Below are positions 8,344 through 16,822 of a stretch of 64,000 nucleotides of DNA, one piece after another. The notes below the pieces were generated by a model. It was not told the DNA's origin, did not search any database, and saw only the letters and a program-made list of their open reading frames with translations. The position numbers were made by a program, and so were the translations under genes. Position 1 is the first letter of the stretch, and each line of letters opens with the position of its first letter. Source of the stretch: Christensenellaceae bacterium (GTDB lineage: Bacteria > Bacillota > Clostridia > Christensenellales > CAG-138); the NCBI GenBank assembly GCA_031261085.1, contig JAISKB010000007.1, forward strand, positions 1-64,000. Reading direction: 5' to 3'.

Positions 8344-8805
8344 GGAATAAATCGAAAAGAGCGTAATCGTCTGCTCCCGCGAGGGCCTGCCAACCTTGGC
8401 CGAAACGGAGGCGTTTATGGGGAAGGAAGGGGAGTGATGGGAATTTCGTGGAGTGCGGTGCGGAAAATATTGGAAGCGGATGGGATTATAAAAAATATAT
8501 AAATGAGCGTAAAAAAGGCCTAGCTGAAGTTGCTTAGTCAGTTAGACCTTTTTAATACCAACATGCCTGCTTTGGTGTTGTCGGGTTGCTATTAGTTGCC
8601 GCTGCTGAATTCATAAAATTTAGTAAAACAGCGGTTTTTTGGCTTTCTTTTGATTACTCCCACTCGCTCCCTCGGAGCGTGTTCTAAACGATTTTGTTTA
8701 GATAATGTGGCTTGTGGTATTCGTATTGCATCAGATGTCCATAAATTATGGGCTATCTGATTTTTTGTTGCCAGAATGTTGCCGAAAAGCGCTACATTTT
8801 TCGTG
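8344..8805. other. spacer at the edge of the AT-rich islet, no convincing gene
   Basis: About 460 bases between the racemase-like gene and the minus-strand cassette. Short frames are present (for example a 21-codon frame at 8438-8503 and a minus-strand frame at 8592-8840) but none has family features or a good ribosome binding site. A terminator hairpin lies at 8511-8553. Small palindromes include GCTCCCTCGGAGC and CTAAACGATTTTGTTTAG at about 8669-8702. Base composition shifts to AT-rich here. Confidence 0.5.
8511..8553. terminator. bidirectional intrinsic terminator
   Basis: A-rich start, a stem of about 16 bp (AAAAAGGCCTAGCTGA against TCAGTTAGACCTTTTT, with G-U pairs) and a run of T. It separates the plus-strand LarA operon from the convergent minus-strand cassette and can serve both. 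Confidence 0.75.
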
Positions 8806-9603
8806 TCATGCCGTAAGCAGCTTAATAAGCGCAGTCGCAAGACCAGCCATTGCAGTCGTTCCAGAACAGAGCGATTTCAGAGCTGTTAAAAACCCTTTTT
8901 TCGGTTTCTGATTATCTTTAATATTATCATTTATGGATTCTAAGATTTCTAAAATCTCATCTGAATTGTCAATATTTGTAGAATCCAATAGTTCTGCCAT
9001 TTGCTTAATGATTTCTTGAGCCGAGTCCCGTGTCTCACTTTGCAGGTTTACCGTAGTAGCAATGTCACCGCCTACCTTGCTATTAAAAACTATGGTAGAA
9101 TTTGTTGCTGTAAGAGCCTGTGGCATCTCTGTTTTGCTTTGCGATTCTTCTTGATGTGCTCGCTCATAGGCTTTGCGGATATGCTCCGCTATATAATCAA
9201 TTAGTGGGTCAACGATATGCTCAATAAATGTGTGCATCTCATCGTTGGCGGTTGACTTTGCTTTTACATAATGACGCGTGCTGTAAAGGCGCGTAAAATC
9301 CCCATCAAAGTTCTCAATGGCATATTTCAATAACTGGTATTCAAAAGATATTTCTTCCGTTATTACCGGACTGACTTCAAATGGATCAAGCCAACCTCGC
9401 GCTTTAAGAATCTCAGGCACATCATATGGCTTTGTATTGTTTTCGCTGATAAATGTATTTGTAAAAGGGTTGCTATCAATAAACGCAATAAACCTTTTCA
9501 AATTTGCATCACATTGCGAATAATCCGTCCTACTTAGCCGCCTTGCCGTAGCTCTAAAATCTGACGAAATATTCTGTAATTCCTCGCTTGAATATGTATT
9601 CAT
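8806..9603 (-). CDS. unknown protein with helical N-terminus, possible beta segment and hydrophobic C-terminal tail
   Basis: 265 aa from the ATG at 9603, which overlaps the upstream stop as ATGA; an alternative start six codons earlier is less likely. No family recognised. Residues about 1-150 are mostly charged helices (for example HTFIEHIVDPLIDYIAEHIR). Residues about 165-185 form a Gly/Thr/Asn stretch (NSKVGGDIATTVNL). Then comes an acidic helix (DEILEILESINDNIKD), and the last 30 residues after KKGF form one hydrophobic Ala/Leu-rich segment that could be a membrane anchor. This layout resembles unnamed effector-type proteins in phage-defence loci, but that is by appearance only. Codon use is AT-richer than in neighbours, suggesting acquisition by transfer. 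Confidence 0.6.
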   Translation of the reverse strand: MNTYSSEELQNISSDFRATARRLSRTDYSQCDANLKRFIAFIDSNPFTNTFISENNTKPYDVPEILKARGWLDPFEVSPVITEEISFEYQLLKYAIENFDGDFTRLYSTRHYVKAKSTANDEMHTFIEHIVDPLIDYIAEHIRKAYERAHQEESQSKTEMPQALTATNSTIVFNSKVGGDIATTVNLQSETRDSAQEIIKQMAELLDSTNIDNSDEILEILESINDNIKDNQKPKKGFLTALKSLCSGTTAMAGLATALIKLLTA

Positions 9604-10037
9604 TTTACCATCCTTCCGCAATAGGGGCAGTAGAAACCAGATGTATAGTCAATTGAATTTAACCCTATCTTTTTGTCGCAGCACTGTATTTCAGTCACTT
9701 GCATATCATAATCCTTATTTTTAAATGTCAATTGTGTGTCTACTTGATGCACTGGTGGCATTTTTACTTTTACGTGTTTTGAATTAAGCCCTTTAAATGC
9801 TTGCGCTATCATTTTCTCCGCTTCCATCATAGCCACTTTTGCAGCTTCTTCAACTACTTCTTCAGGCCAAAAGGTACTTAAACTCTCAGATATTCCACAT
9901 GCTGGGCAAAATATATCTCTATCCAATTCGTCCAGATAGGCACAGTCCATCTTGAATCGTGATTTACAACGGTCGCATTGTAATGTTACAAGCCCCTCAT
10001 CATCGGATTGCAATGTAGCCTTGCCTATGGTTGTCAT
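9600..10037 (-). CDS. zinc-ribbon protein of unknown function
   Basis: 145 aa with a good AAGGG ribosome binding site. Two metal-binding pairs frame each half: CDRC (residues about 24-27) with CPAC (about 48-51), and CC (about 118-119) with CPYC near the C-terminus, so two zinc ribbons joined by a helical segment (EEVVEEAAKVAMMEAEKMIAQAF). No catalytic motif is seen. It sits between an HNH remnant and a possible effector, overlapping the latter by 4 bases, so the two are translated together. A nucleic-acid binding role is inferred from the ribbons only. Confidence 0.65.
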   Translation of the reverse strand: MTTIGKATLQSDDEGLVTLQCDRCKSRFKMDCAYLDELDRDIFCPACGISESLSTFWPEEVVEEAAKVAMMEAEKMIAQAFKGLNSKHVKVKMPPVHQVDTQLTFKNKDYDMQVTEIQCCDKKIGLNSIDYTSGFYCPYCGRMVK

Positions 10038-10051
10038 AAAAATATCCCTTC

Positions 10052-10306
10052 TTATTTATCCGATTCAGACAACTCTTTAACCTGTTTAGGATACTTTCTA
10101 ACCAACCATTCAAGCACCTTTAACTGGTCTGCCCCTGTCGCTCTCCGTATCTGAATTAGCAGTTTTTCATGAGATGGCCTATCTAACGTCAAATTAGCAG
10201 CGCCCTCATTACATATACTGCAAAGTGCCCGCAAATTAGATGGATCATCTGTGCCGCCCAAGCTTTTATATACGATAGTATCAGTTGCCACTTTGATTGC
10301 CAACAA
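10052..10306 (-). pseudogene. 5'-truncated HNH endonuclease remnant
   Basis: The frame (84 aa if read from TTG at 10306) matches the C-terminal half of an HNH nuclease: KSLGGTDDPSNLRALCSICNEGAANLT is the usual linker, Asn and Cys pair after the active-site His. The leading part is missing: no upstream Cys pair, an in-frame TGA about 10 bases before the TTG, and the expected DHI-P is DTI-Y, so the catalytic His is replaced by Thr. The gene abuts the guaA stop at 10343, which looks like the junction where it was cut. It is followed 14 bases later by the zinc-ribbon gene. It could still be expressed as a short protein without nuclease activity. Confidence 0.6.
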
Positions 10307-10342
10307 CCCCAGTGTTCATGCGGGTTTGCGGCATTTGCTATT

Positions 10343-11875
10343 TCATTCCCACTCAATCGTCCCCGGCGGCTTGCTCGTGATGTCGTACACCACGCGGTTG
10401 ACGTGCGCCACCTCGGCGATGATGCGGCTGGAGATTTTGCGGAGCACGGGGTAGGGCAGCTCGGCCCATTCCACGGTCATGGCGTCGGTACTGGTTACGG
10501 CGCGCACGCCGATGGCGTAGTCGTAGGTGCGCTGGTCGCCCATCACGCCCACGGAGCGCATGCCGGTGAACACGGTAAAGTACTGCCACACGGCTTCTTG
10601 CAGGCCGGCCAGGCGGATTTCCTCGCGCAGTATCGCATCGCTATGGCGCAGGATGGAGAGCTTATCCTCGGTGATGTCACCCAATATGCGGATGGCGAGG
10701 CCGGGGCCGGGGAAGGGCTGCCGCCACACCAGATCATGCGGGATGCCGATGGCCTCGCCCAGCGCGCGGACCTCATCTTTAAACAGCATGCGCAGCGGCT
10801 CGACCAACCCGCAAAATTCAATATCCTTGGGCAGGCCGCCCACATTGTGATGGCTCTTGATGGTATCGCTGGCGCCGGTGCCGCTCTCTATCACATCCGG
10901 GTAGATGGTGCCCTGCAGCAGGAACCAATCCTCATCGGCGGTTTTGAGCTTGCGGGATTCCTCTTCGAATACCCGTACAAACTCGGTGCCTATAATCTTT
11001 CGCTTCTGCTCGGGCTCGGTGACGCCGCTTAGGCGGGCCAGGAATCGTTCCTTCGCGTTTACGCCGGTGATGTTCAGGCCCAGGCTATCTTTATAAAACG
11101 CCACCACCTCCTCGGCCTCGTTGTGCCGCAGCAGGCCGTGATCCACAAATACGCAGGAGAGCCGGCTGCCGATGGCCTTGTGCACCAGCGCCGCGGCCAC
11201 GGTGGAATCCACCCCGCCGCTCAAAGCGCCCAGCACCCGCCCGCTTTCGCCCACCTGCGCGCGGATGGCGTCTATCAGCCTATCCGCCAGGTTCTCGGGG
11301 CGGTAGCCGCACCGGCAGCCGCAAATCTTTTCGAGAAAGTTCTTGAAAATCAGCGTGCCCTTGGGGGTGTGCGCCACCTCGGCGTGGAACTGTATGCCAT
11401 ATAGCCGCTGCGCGTCGTTGGCAAAGGCGGCGATGCAATGCTCCGTTTCCGCAATGGGGGAAAAGCCCTCGGGCAGCTCCACTACGCTGTCGTTGTGGTT
11501 CATCCACACATACCCCGCGTCCATGCCCGCGGTCAGCGGGTGATTGCCCATCTGGATGGGGGTATCGGCATATTCGCGCGCGCGGGCTTCTATTTTGCCA
11601 CCAAATCGATGCGCGATATATTGCATGCCATAGCAAATGCCCAGCACGGGCACGCCCAATTGAAAAATGGAATCGGGGCAGGTTTTGGCGTTGGGGGCAT
11701 ATACGCTATCCGGCCCTCCGGTTAGGATGATGCCGCTTAGGCCCTCGGCGCATATGCTTTCCAAACTGGCGGTGCGGGGTAAGAGCTCGCTGTATACGCC
11801 CAGCTCGCGCACCCGCCGCGCGATGAGCTGGTTATATTGCCCGCCAAAGTCCAGCACTACGATGCGTTCCATCAA
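10343..11875 (-). CDS. guaA: GMP synthase (glutamine-hydrolysing)
   Basis: 510 aa, full length. It converts XMP, ATP and glutamine to GMP in the cytosol. The N-terminal class I glutamine amidotransferase domain shows GICYGMQYIAHRFGG (nucleophile Cys) and HAEVAHT (catalytic His). The ATP pyrophosphatase domain shows the P-loop LSGGVDSTVAA near residue 220. The C-terminal dimerisation domain ends with RIIAEVAHVNRVVYDITSKPPGTIEWE, the conserved GuaA terminus. Its start overlaps the stop of xpt by 4 bases, so salvage (Xpt to XMP) and amination to GMP are co-expressed. Confidence 0.97.
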   Translation of the reverse strand: MMERIVVLDFGGQYNQLIARRVRELGVYSELLPRTASLESICAEGLSGIILTGGPDSVYAPNAKTCPDSIFQLGVPVLGICYGMQYIAHRFGGKIEARAREYADTPIQMGNHPLTAGMDAGYVWMNHNDSVVELPEGFSPIAETEHCIAAFANDAQRLYGIQFHAEVAHTPKGTLIFKNFLEKICGCRCGYRPENLADRLIDAIRAQVGESGRVLGALSGGVDSTVAAALVHKAIGSRLSCVFVDHGLLRHNEAEEVVAFYKDSLGLNITGVNAKERFLARLSGVTEPEQKRKIIGTEFVRVFEEESRKLKTADEDWFLLQGTIYPDVIESGTGASDTIKSHHNVGGLPKDIEFCGLVEPLRMLFKDEVRALGEAIGIPHDLVWRQPFPGPGLAIRILGDITEDKLSILRHSDAILREEIRLAGLQEAVWQYFTVFTGMRSVGVMGDQRTYDYAIGVRAVTSTDAMTVEWAELPYPVLRKISSRIIAEVAHVNRVVYDITSKPPGTIEWE

Positions 11876-12453
11876 TCTTCATCCTCCCGGAAAACAATGC
11901 CGTTTGGGTCAGCCTGCTCGATTGTGGCAAGGGAAACCACATCATACCCTTGCGCGCGCAGGCGGTCGCCGCCGCCCTGGAAGCCCTTTTCGATGGCCAC
12001 GCCTATACCCACCAGGGTCGCGCCCGCCTGCTCCACGATTTCGCACAGGCCGCGCAGCGCTTCGCCGTTGGCGAGGAAGTCGTCCACGATCAGCACCTTA
12101 TCGCTCGCCGAAAGCCACTCGCGCGAAACCAGCTGGGTGACCTTTATTTTATATGTATAAGAAAAAATATCGCTCCTGAACAGCCCGCCCTCAATGTTGT
12201 CGCTCTTGGCTTTTTTCGCAAAAACCATGGGGACTCCATACCGATAGGCGCAAATGGTTGCCAGCGCGATACCGCTTGCCTCCGCCGTGAGGATTAGCGT
12301 AACCTTACTTATGTCGAAGTGTTTTGCGAATTCGTCCGCTATCTGTTCCATCAGTTTGGTATCCACCCGGTGGTTTAAAAACCCATCCACCTTAATGATG
12401 TTGCCGGGCAGCACCTTGCCCTCGCGTACGATTCGATCTTTGAGCTGTTGCAA
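11872..12453 (-). CDS. xpt: xanthine phosphoribosyltransferase
   Basis: 193 aa from a TTG start at 12453 (LQQLKDRIVREGKVLPGN), matching the usual 190-194 residue length; AAAGGGG lies 10 bases upstream. Longer in-frame versions from 12552 would add residues unlike the family. Xpt turns xanthine and PRPP into XMP. The PRPP loop is VLIVDDFLANGEA (around residue 125), the conserved KVDGFLNH is near the N-terminus, and the ISKVTLILTAEASGIALA core is intact. The product feeds GuaA, encoded in the overlapping gene. A leader of about 90 bases with a possible attenuator lies upstream. Confidence 0.93.
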   Translation of the reverse strand: MQQLKDRIVREGKVLPGNIIKVDGFLNHRVDTKLMEQIADEFAKHFDISKVTLILTAEASGIALATICAYRYGVPMVFAKKAKSDNIEGGLFRSDIFSYTYKIKVTQLVSREWLSASDKVLIVDDFLANGEALRGLCEIVEQAGATLVGIGVAIEKGFQGGGDRLRAQGYDVVSLATIEQADPNGIVFREDED

Positions 12454-12511
12454 ATGAAACCAACCCCTTTCGTAAATAAAAGTTTGTATATTCGGCACCT
12501 GTAGTATTAAG

Positions 12512-12579
12512 AAAAACAGCCGCCCCGCCGGGCGAAAAAAGGATACATACATTATCGCGCATTTTCGATATAGTTACAA
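12512..12579 (-). promoter_or_regulatory. promoter and possible attenuator of xpt-guaA
   Basis: On the minus strand TTGTAA (12579-12574), a 17-bp spacer and GATAAT (12556-12551) form a promoter. About 20 bases into the transcript a short hairpin CGCCC-GGCG-GGGCG is followed by GCTGTTTTT, so transcription could stop before xpt. I do not find the conserved core of a purine riboswitch, which is the usual control of xpt in Firmicutes. The small stem makes the attenuator call tentative. Confidence 0.5.
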
Positions 12580-12661
12580 GGGCTTTTATCGATTCGGATG
12601 CATTATGCAGGCAAATTGTTGCGGGCATTACGGGGCTTGCGCACAGAGTTTTGCCCCACCC

Positions 12662-12691
12662 TTGACAAAAAACCCTTGCATGGCATACAAT
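12662..12691 (+). promoter_or_regulatory. promoter of the T-box valS transcript
   Basis: TTGACA at 12662-12667, an 18-bp spacer, and TACAAT at 12686-12691. The start site would be near 12698, just before the T-box leader. Confidence 0.7.
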
Positions 12692-12699
12692 ATTTCGGT

Positions 12700-12945
12700 A
12701 AAGGCTGTGACGAAAAGGAGTACGCGCGCGTAGGCCCAAAGAGAGAAGCCCCTTAGGCTGCAAGGGCTTTGGTGAAAGGCGCGGAATGTCGTTTTTGAGC
12801 TGCCGGGGTGAACGCATGCGCAAGCCTTGGCCGTATTTGCCGCGTTAAGGCGTTTAAGTTGGCGCGCGAAAGCAAAGCGCGCAATAAAGGTGGTACCGCG
12901 GGTTCGCTCGTCCTTTGCAGGATAGGCGGCCTTTTTTATTTGCCC
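12700..12945 (+). ncRNA. T-box leader of valS
   Basis: The antiterminator T-box sequence AAGGTGGTACCGCG is exact at 12887-12900 and is followed by a hairpin and T-run at about 12906-12937 (terminator). Upstream is AAAGAGAGAAGCC (from about 12744), resembling the AGAGAG element of stem I. A GTC valine codon at 12788-12790 (context GGAATGTCG) is the best candidate specifier. Uncharged tRNA-Val would bind the specifier and T-box and allow readthrough into valS. Confidence 0.85.
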
Positions 12946-12971
12946 AAAAAACTTACTTGGAGGGATACCCC

Positions 12972-15602
12972 ATGCAGGACATGCCCAAATCATACGACCA
13001 TACCGATGTAGAAACCCGGCTCTACCAAAAATGGGAGCAGAACGGTTATTTTCACGCGGCGCCCAATCCGCATAAGCAGCCCTATACCATCGTTATCCCC
13101 CCGCCCAACATCACGGGCAAGCTGCATATGGGGCACGCGCTCGATGAAACCCTGCAGGATGTACTCACGCGCTACAAGCGCATGAGCGGTTATGAAACGC
13201 TGTGGCTGCCCGGTACCGATCACGCTTCCATCGCCACCGAGGTGAAAATCGTGGAGCAGATGGCCAAAGAGGGTATCGATAAGCGGGACATCGGCCGCGA
13301 AGCATTCTTGGAGCGCGCCTGGGCGTGGAAGAAGGAATACGGCGGCGCCATCGTGGGCCAGCTTAAAAAGCTGGGCGCAAGCTGCGATTGGGATAGGGAA
13401 CGCTTCACCATGGATGAGGGCTGCAACAAAGCCGTCACCAAGGTGTTTTGCGAGCTATACGACAAGGGCCTCATCTACCGGGGGGATCGCATCATAAACT
13501 GGTGCCCCGAATGTAAAACCGCGCTTTCGGATGCCGAGGTAGAATACGAGGAGCAGGATACCAGCCTGTGGCATGTGCGCTATGACGCGCCGGATGGCAG
13601 CTATTCCATCACGGTGGCTACCACCCGCCCCGAAACCATATTGGGGGATACCGCCGTGGCCGTGCACCCCGAGGATGAACGCTACGCCGCCATCGTGGGC
13701 AAAAACGTGGTCATACCCGTGCTGGGCCGGGAGATACCCATCGTGGCGGATGAATATGTGGAAAAGGACTTTGGCACCGGGGCGGTAAAGATTACCCCCG
13801 CGCACGACCCCAATGATTTCGAGGTGGGCGTGCGATGCGGCCTGCCCGTGATGCGGGTGCTCAGCGACGATGGCTACATCAACGAGCTGGGCGGTGCCTA
13901 TGCCGGGCTTACGGCCAAGGAATGCCGCAAAAAGCTGGTGGCGGATATTGACGCCGCCGGGAACCTTGTGAAGGTGGAGCCCTATACGCACAACGTGGGC
14001 ACCTGCTACCGCTGCCACGCCACGGTGGAGCCGCTGGTGAGCAAGCAGTGGTTTGTGGATATGAAGCCCCTCGCGCGGCCCGCCATAGAGGCGGTGCGCG
14101 GCGGCCGCATACGCTTTGTGCCGGAGCGGTTCGACAAAACCTATTTCAACTGGATGGAGAACATACGCGACTGGTGCATTTCCCGCCAGCTGTGGTGGGG
14201 GCACCGCATACCGGCCTACTACTGCGATGCCTGCGGCGAAACCACCGTGCAGCCCGCCGCGCCCGCGGCTTGCCCCAAATGCGGCGCGCCGGTGCGGCAG
14301 GATGAGGATGTGCTGGATACCTGGTTTAGCTCGGGCATGTGGCCGTTTTCCACGCTGGGGTTCCCGGCGCAAACGGAGGAGCTCAAGTATTTTTACCCCA
14401 CCAGCACGCTTGTAACGGGGTATGACATCATATTCTTCTGGGTGGCCCGCATGATCGTATTTGGCCTGGAGGCCATGGGGGAGATACCCTTCGACACGGT
14501 ATATGTGCATGGCATCGTGCGGGATGAGCAGGGCCGCAAAATGTCCAAATCGCTGGGCAACGGCATAGACCCGCTGGAGATCATCCGCGAATATGGCGCC
14601 GATTCGCTCCGCTTTAGCCTGGTAAGCGGCAACAGCGCGGGCAACGATATGCGCTTTTATGGCAAAAAGGTGGAATCCGCCCGCAACTTCTGCAATAAGG
14701 TATATAATGCCAGCCGCTTCGTGCTGATGAACCTGGGCGAGGGCGGTTCCTGCGAGCTGGAGCTATCCAAGCTGGATATGGCGGATAAGTGGATATTGCA
14801 CCGGCTCAACACGGTGGTGCAGGAAGCCACGCACAACCTCGACCAATTCGACTTAAACCTTGCCGCCCAAAAGATATACGACTTTATTTGGACGGAGTTT
14901 TGCGATTGGTATATCGAGCTTGCCAAGCCCCGGCTCTATGGCGACGACGCGGCGGAGCAAGCCGCCGTAAAGGCGGTGCTGCTGCGCGTGCTCACGGATG
15001 CCATGAAGCTGCTGCACCCGTTCATGCCGTTCATCACCGAGGAGCTGTACCTAAACCTGCCCGGCGCCGAAGAAACCATCATGCGCGCCGCGTGGCCGCA
15101 GTATACGCCGGCGTTTGAATTCCCGGCCGAGGCGGATACCATGGAACGCATGATGGGGGTCATACGCGCCATACGCAACCTGCGCGCCGAGCTCAACGTG
15201 CCCCCGGCCAAGCGCGCCGCCATGACCATCGTGACCGCGCCGGAGCATATCCACGCGTTTGAGCAGGCGAGCATCTATGTGATGCGGCTGGCCGGCGCGC
15301 AGAGCGTGCGCGTGCAGGCGAATAAAGCCGGCATCCCGCAGGGCGCCTTAAGCGCCGTGTGCGAGAGCGCCGAGGTGTTTATACCGCTTAACGAGCTGAT
15401 TGACATCGAAAAAGAGCGGGAACGCATAGCCAAAGAGGTGGAAAAGGCGCGCGGCGAAATCGAGCGCGCCGAGGGTAAGCTCAGCAACGAGAGCTTCGTG
15501 GCCAAAGCGCCGGAAAAGATTATACTTGCCGAGCGCGAAAAGCTGGAGGTGGCGCGGGGCATGCTCTCGAAGCTGGAACAGCGGCTGGGGGAACTGGGCT
15601 AA
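12972..15602 (+). CDS. valS: valyl-tRNA synthetase
   Basis: 876 aa from the ATG after GGAGG at 12959; an earlier in-frame start at 12915 lies inside the T-box terminator and is rejected. Class I synthetase charging tRNA-Val. HIGH-type motif PNITGKLHMGHAL near residue 45, the CP1 editing domain with TTRPETILGDTAVAVHP, a zinc-like YCDACGETT with CPKCGAP insert, and KMSKS motif GRKMSKSLGNGIDP. The C-terminal coiled coil (EKERERIAKEVEKARGEIERAEGKLS) is the tRNA-binding arm of ValRS. Complete and of normal length. Confidence 0.97.
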   Translation: MQDMPKSYDHTDVETRLYQKWEQNGYFHAAPNPHKQPYTIVIPPPNITGKLHMGHALDETLQDVLTRYKRMSGYETLWLPGTDHASIATEVKIVEQMAKEGIDKRDIGREAFLERAWAWKKEYGGAIVGQLKKLGASCDWDRERFTMDEGCNKAVTKVFCELYDKGLIYRGDRIINWCPECKTALSDAEVEYEEQDTSLWHVRYDAPDGSYSITVATTRPETILGDTAVAVHPEDERYAAIVGKNVVIPVLGREIPIVADEYVEKDFGTGAVKITPAHDPNDFEVGVRCGLPVMRVLSDDGYINELGGAYAGLTAKECRKKLVADIDAAGNLVKVEPYTHNVGTCYRCHATVEPLVSKQWFVDMKPLARPAIEAVRGGRIRFVPERFDKTYFNWMENIRDWCISRQLWWGHRIPAYYCDACGETTVQPAAPAACPKCGAPVRQDEDVLDTWFSSGMWPFSTLGFPAQTEELKYFYPTSTLVTGYDIIFFWVARMIVFGLEAMGEIPFDTVYVHGIVRDEQGRKMSKSLGNGIDPLEIIREYGADSLRFSLVSGNSAGNDMRFYGKKVESARNFCNKVYNASRFVLMNLGEGGSCELELSKLDMADKWILHRLNTVVQEATHNLDQFDLNLAAQKIYDFIWTEFCDWYIELAKPRLYGDDAAEQAAVKAVLLRVLTDAMKLLHPFMPFITEELYLNLPGAEETIMRAAWPQYTPAFEFPAEADTMERMMGVIRAIRNLRAELNVPPAKRAAMTIVTAPEHIHAFEQASIYVMRLAGAQSVRVQANKAGIPQGALSAVCESAEVFIPLNELIDIEKERERIAKEVEKARGEIERAEGKLSNESFVAKAPEKIILAEREKLEVARGMLSKLEQRLGELG

Positions 15603-15640
15603 CAAGCCATTGCTATATTAATAAAATCAGGAGGCTCATT

Positions 15641-16009
15641 ATGAAATTCAAGCCGGTGCATCACAACCACAATGTGGCCGACATGGCCAAATCCATCGCG
15701 TTTTACGAGCGGGCGCTGGGCCTGCATGAAGTGCGCCGCAAGCAGGCAGAAGACGATAGCTTTACCATCGTGTTTTTGGGGGCGGAGGGCTCGGATATGC
15801 AAATCGAGCTGACCGCGCTGCGCGAGCACCCCGATACCTATGCGCTGGGCGAAAACGAGCAGCACATCGGCTTTTTTGTGGATGATTATGCCGCCGCCTA
15901 TAAGCTGCACAGCGAAATGGGCTGCATCTGCTATGAAAACCCCGATATGGGCATTTATTTCATCACCGACCCGGATGGGTATTGGCTGGAGGTCATCCCG
16001 GAAAAGTAA
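15641..16009 (+). CDS. VOC family protein, glyoxalase I-like
   Basis: 122 aa preceded by AGGAGG. Two beta-alpha-beta-beta-beta modules are visible: HHNHNVADMAKSIAFYERALGLHE, and HIGFFVDDYAAAYKLH ending ITDPDGYWLEVIPEK. Candidate metal ligands are a His near residue 8, a Glu in MQIEL, a His in QHIGF, and the Glu of WLEV, the pattern of lactoylglutathione lyase. Detoxification of methylglyoxal is plausible but VOC proteins vary, so the exact reaction is left open. Confidence 0.82.
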   Translation: MKFKPVHHNHNVADMAKSIAFYERALGLHEVRRKQAEDDSFTIVFLGAEGSDMQIELTALREHPDTYALGENEQHIGFFVDDYAAAYKLHSEMGCICYENPDMGIYFITDPDGYWLEVIPEK

Positions 16010-16034
16010 GGGGAATTCTCCCCGCCTCTTAGCC

Positions 16035-16073
16035 AAAAAAATGCCCCCTCCCAGGGTAAGGAGGGGGCATTTA
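16035..16073. terminator. bidirectional terminator
   Basis: ATGCCCCCTCC pairs with GGAGGGGGCAT around a short loop, with A-runs before and TTT after. It lies between the convergent VOC and SGNH hydrolase genes. Confidence 0.85.
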
Positions 16074-16088
16074 GCAGGGGCAATCCCG

Positions 16089-16769
16089 CTAGGCTTCTTT
16101 TGCCAAATATGCGTCAAACGCCGTGTGAATCAGCGCATATCCCCGCTCGGTGGGGTGTATGCCATCGGCGGAGATGAGCGCGCGGTAATCGTGCCTATCC
16201 AAAAAGTAAGAGCGCACATCTATAAGCGGCAGCCGCTTGCCCAGCGCCAGCTTGAGCACGGCGGCGGAATACATCTCTTGAAAATGATAGATCAGCTGCA
16301 CATCCCCCAGCCATTGCAGCACGCCGCGCTTATCCTCCTCATTTTTGCATACAAACGAAAAATACTTCTGCGCGTCGATGGGGGGCAGCGTCATCAGCAG
16401 CGGCTGTATGCCGTTTTTGATCAAATCGTTTAGCAGCGTCTCGAGCGTATGCACAAAACGGGCAAGCGGCGTGTGCGGCTGGTGATTGGCATTCGGATCC
16501 CGTGCGATGCTCTGCCAGCTATAGTCGCAATCGTTGCCGCCATACTCGATGAGCGCATACGCAAAATCGGGCTGTGCCGCCAAATCCTTTTGCGCGAGGG
16601 CATAGCCCTTTTCGACCGTGCAGCCAAAGCGCGCGCGGTTGGTGATGCACAGCCCATGCTTCTGCTCCAAGCCCGGCATAAACTGTTCCAGCACCGAGGT
16701 GTAGCGGTTGTTTGCATCGGGGGTTACGCCGCGCAATATCGAATCGCCATAAATTACAACATTTCGCAT
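16089..16769 (-). CDS. SGNH/GDSL hydrolase family protein
   Basis: 226 aa from the ATG at 16769, which has GAAAGG upstream; a start five codons earlier lacks a binding site. Block I is VIYGDSILRG (nucleophile Ser), block III is YGGNDCDY, and block V is SADGIHPTERGY (catalytic Asp and His). No signal peptide, so it is cytosolic. The family includes esterases, lipases and acyl hydrolases, and the substrate cannot be told. A consensus promoter lies at 16823-16851. Confidence 0.85.
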   Translation of the reverse strand: MRNVVIYGDSILRGVTPDANNRYTSVLEQFMPGLEQKHGLCITNRARFGCTVEKGYALAQKDLAAQPDFAYALIEYGGNDCDYSWQSIARDPNANHQPHTPLARFVHTLETLLNDLIKNGIQPLLMTLPPIDAQKYFSFVCKNEEDKRGVLQWLGDVQLIYHFQEMYSAAVLKLALGKRLPLIDVRSYFLDRHDYRALISADGIHPTERGYALIHTAFDAYLAKEA

Positions 16770-16822
16770 ATGAAAGCCTTTCAAATATGAGCATACATAG
16801 TTTTTAATACTACGTTACATAA

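Noticed and set aside
8438..8503. A 21-codon frame (MGISWSAVRKILEADGIIKNI) that looks vaguely like a helix-turn-helix end
   Set aside because: Too short, no binding site, and no neighbouring frame that would extend it; noted only as possible debris at the islet edge.
8592..8840. An 82-codon minus-strand frame overlapping the end of the tailed protein
   Set aside because: Basic, unstructured translation with no family likeness; it partly overlaps a well-supported gene.
13455..14510. A 351-codon minus-strand frame inside valS
   Set aside because: Antisense shadow of a full-length synthetase.
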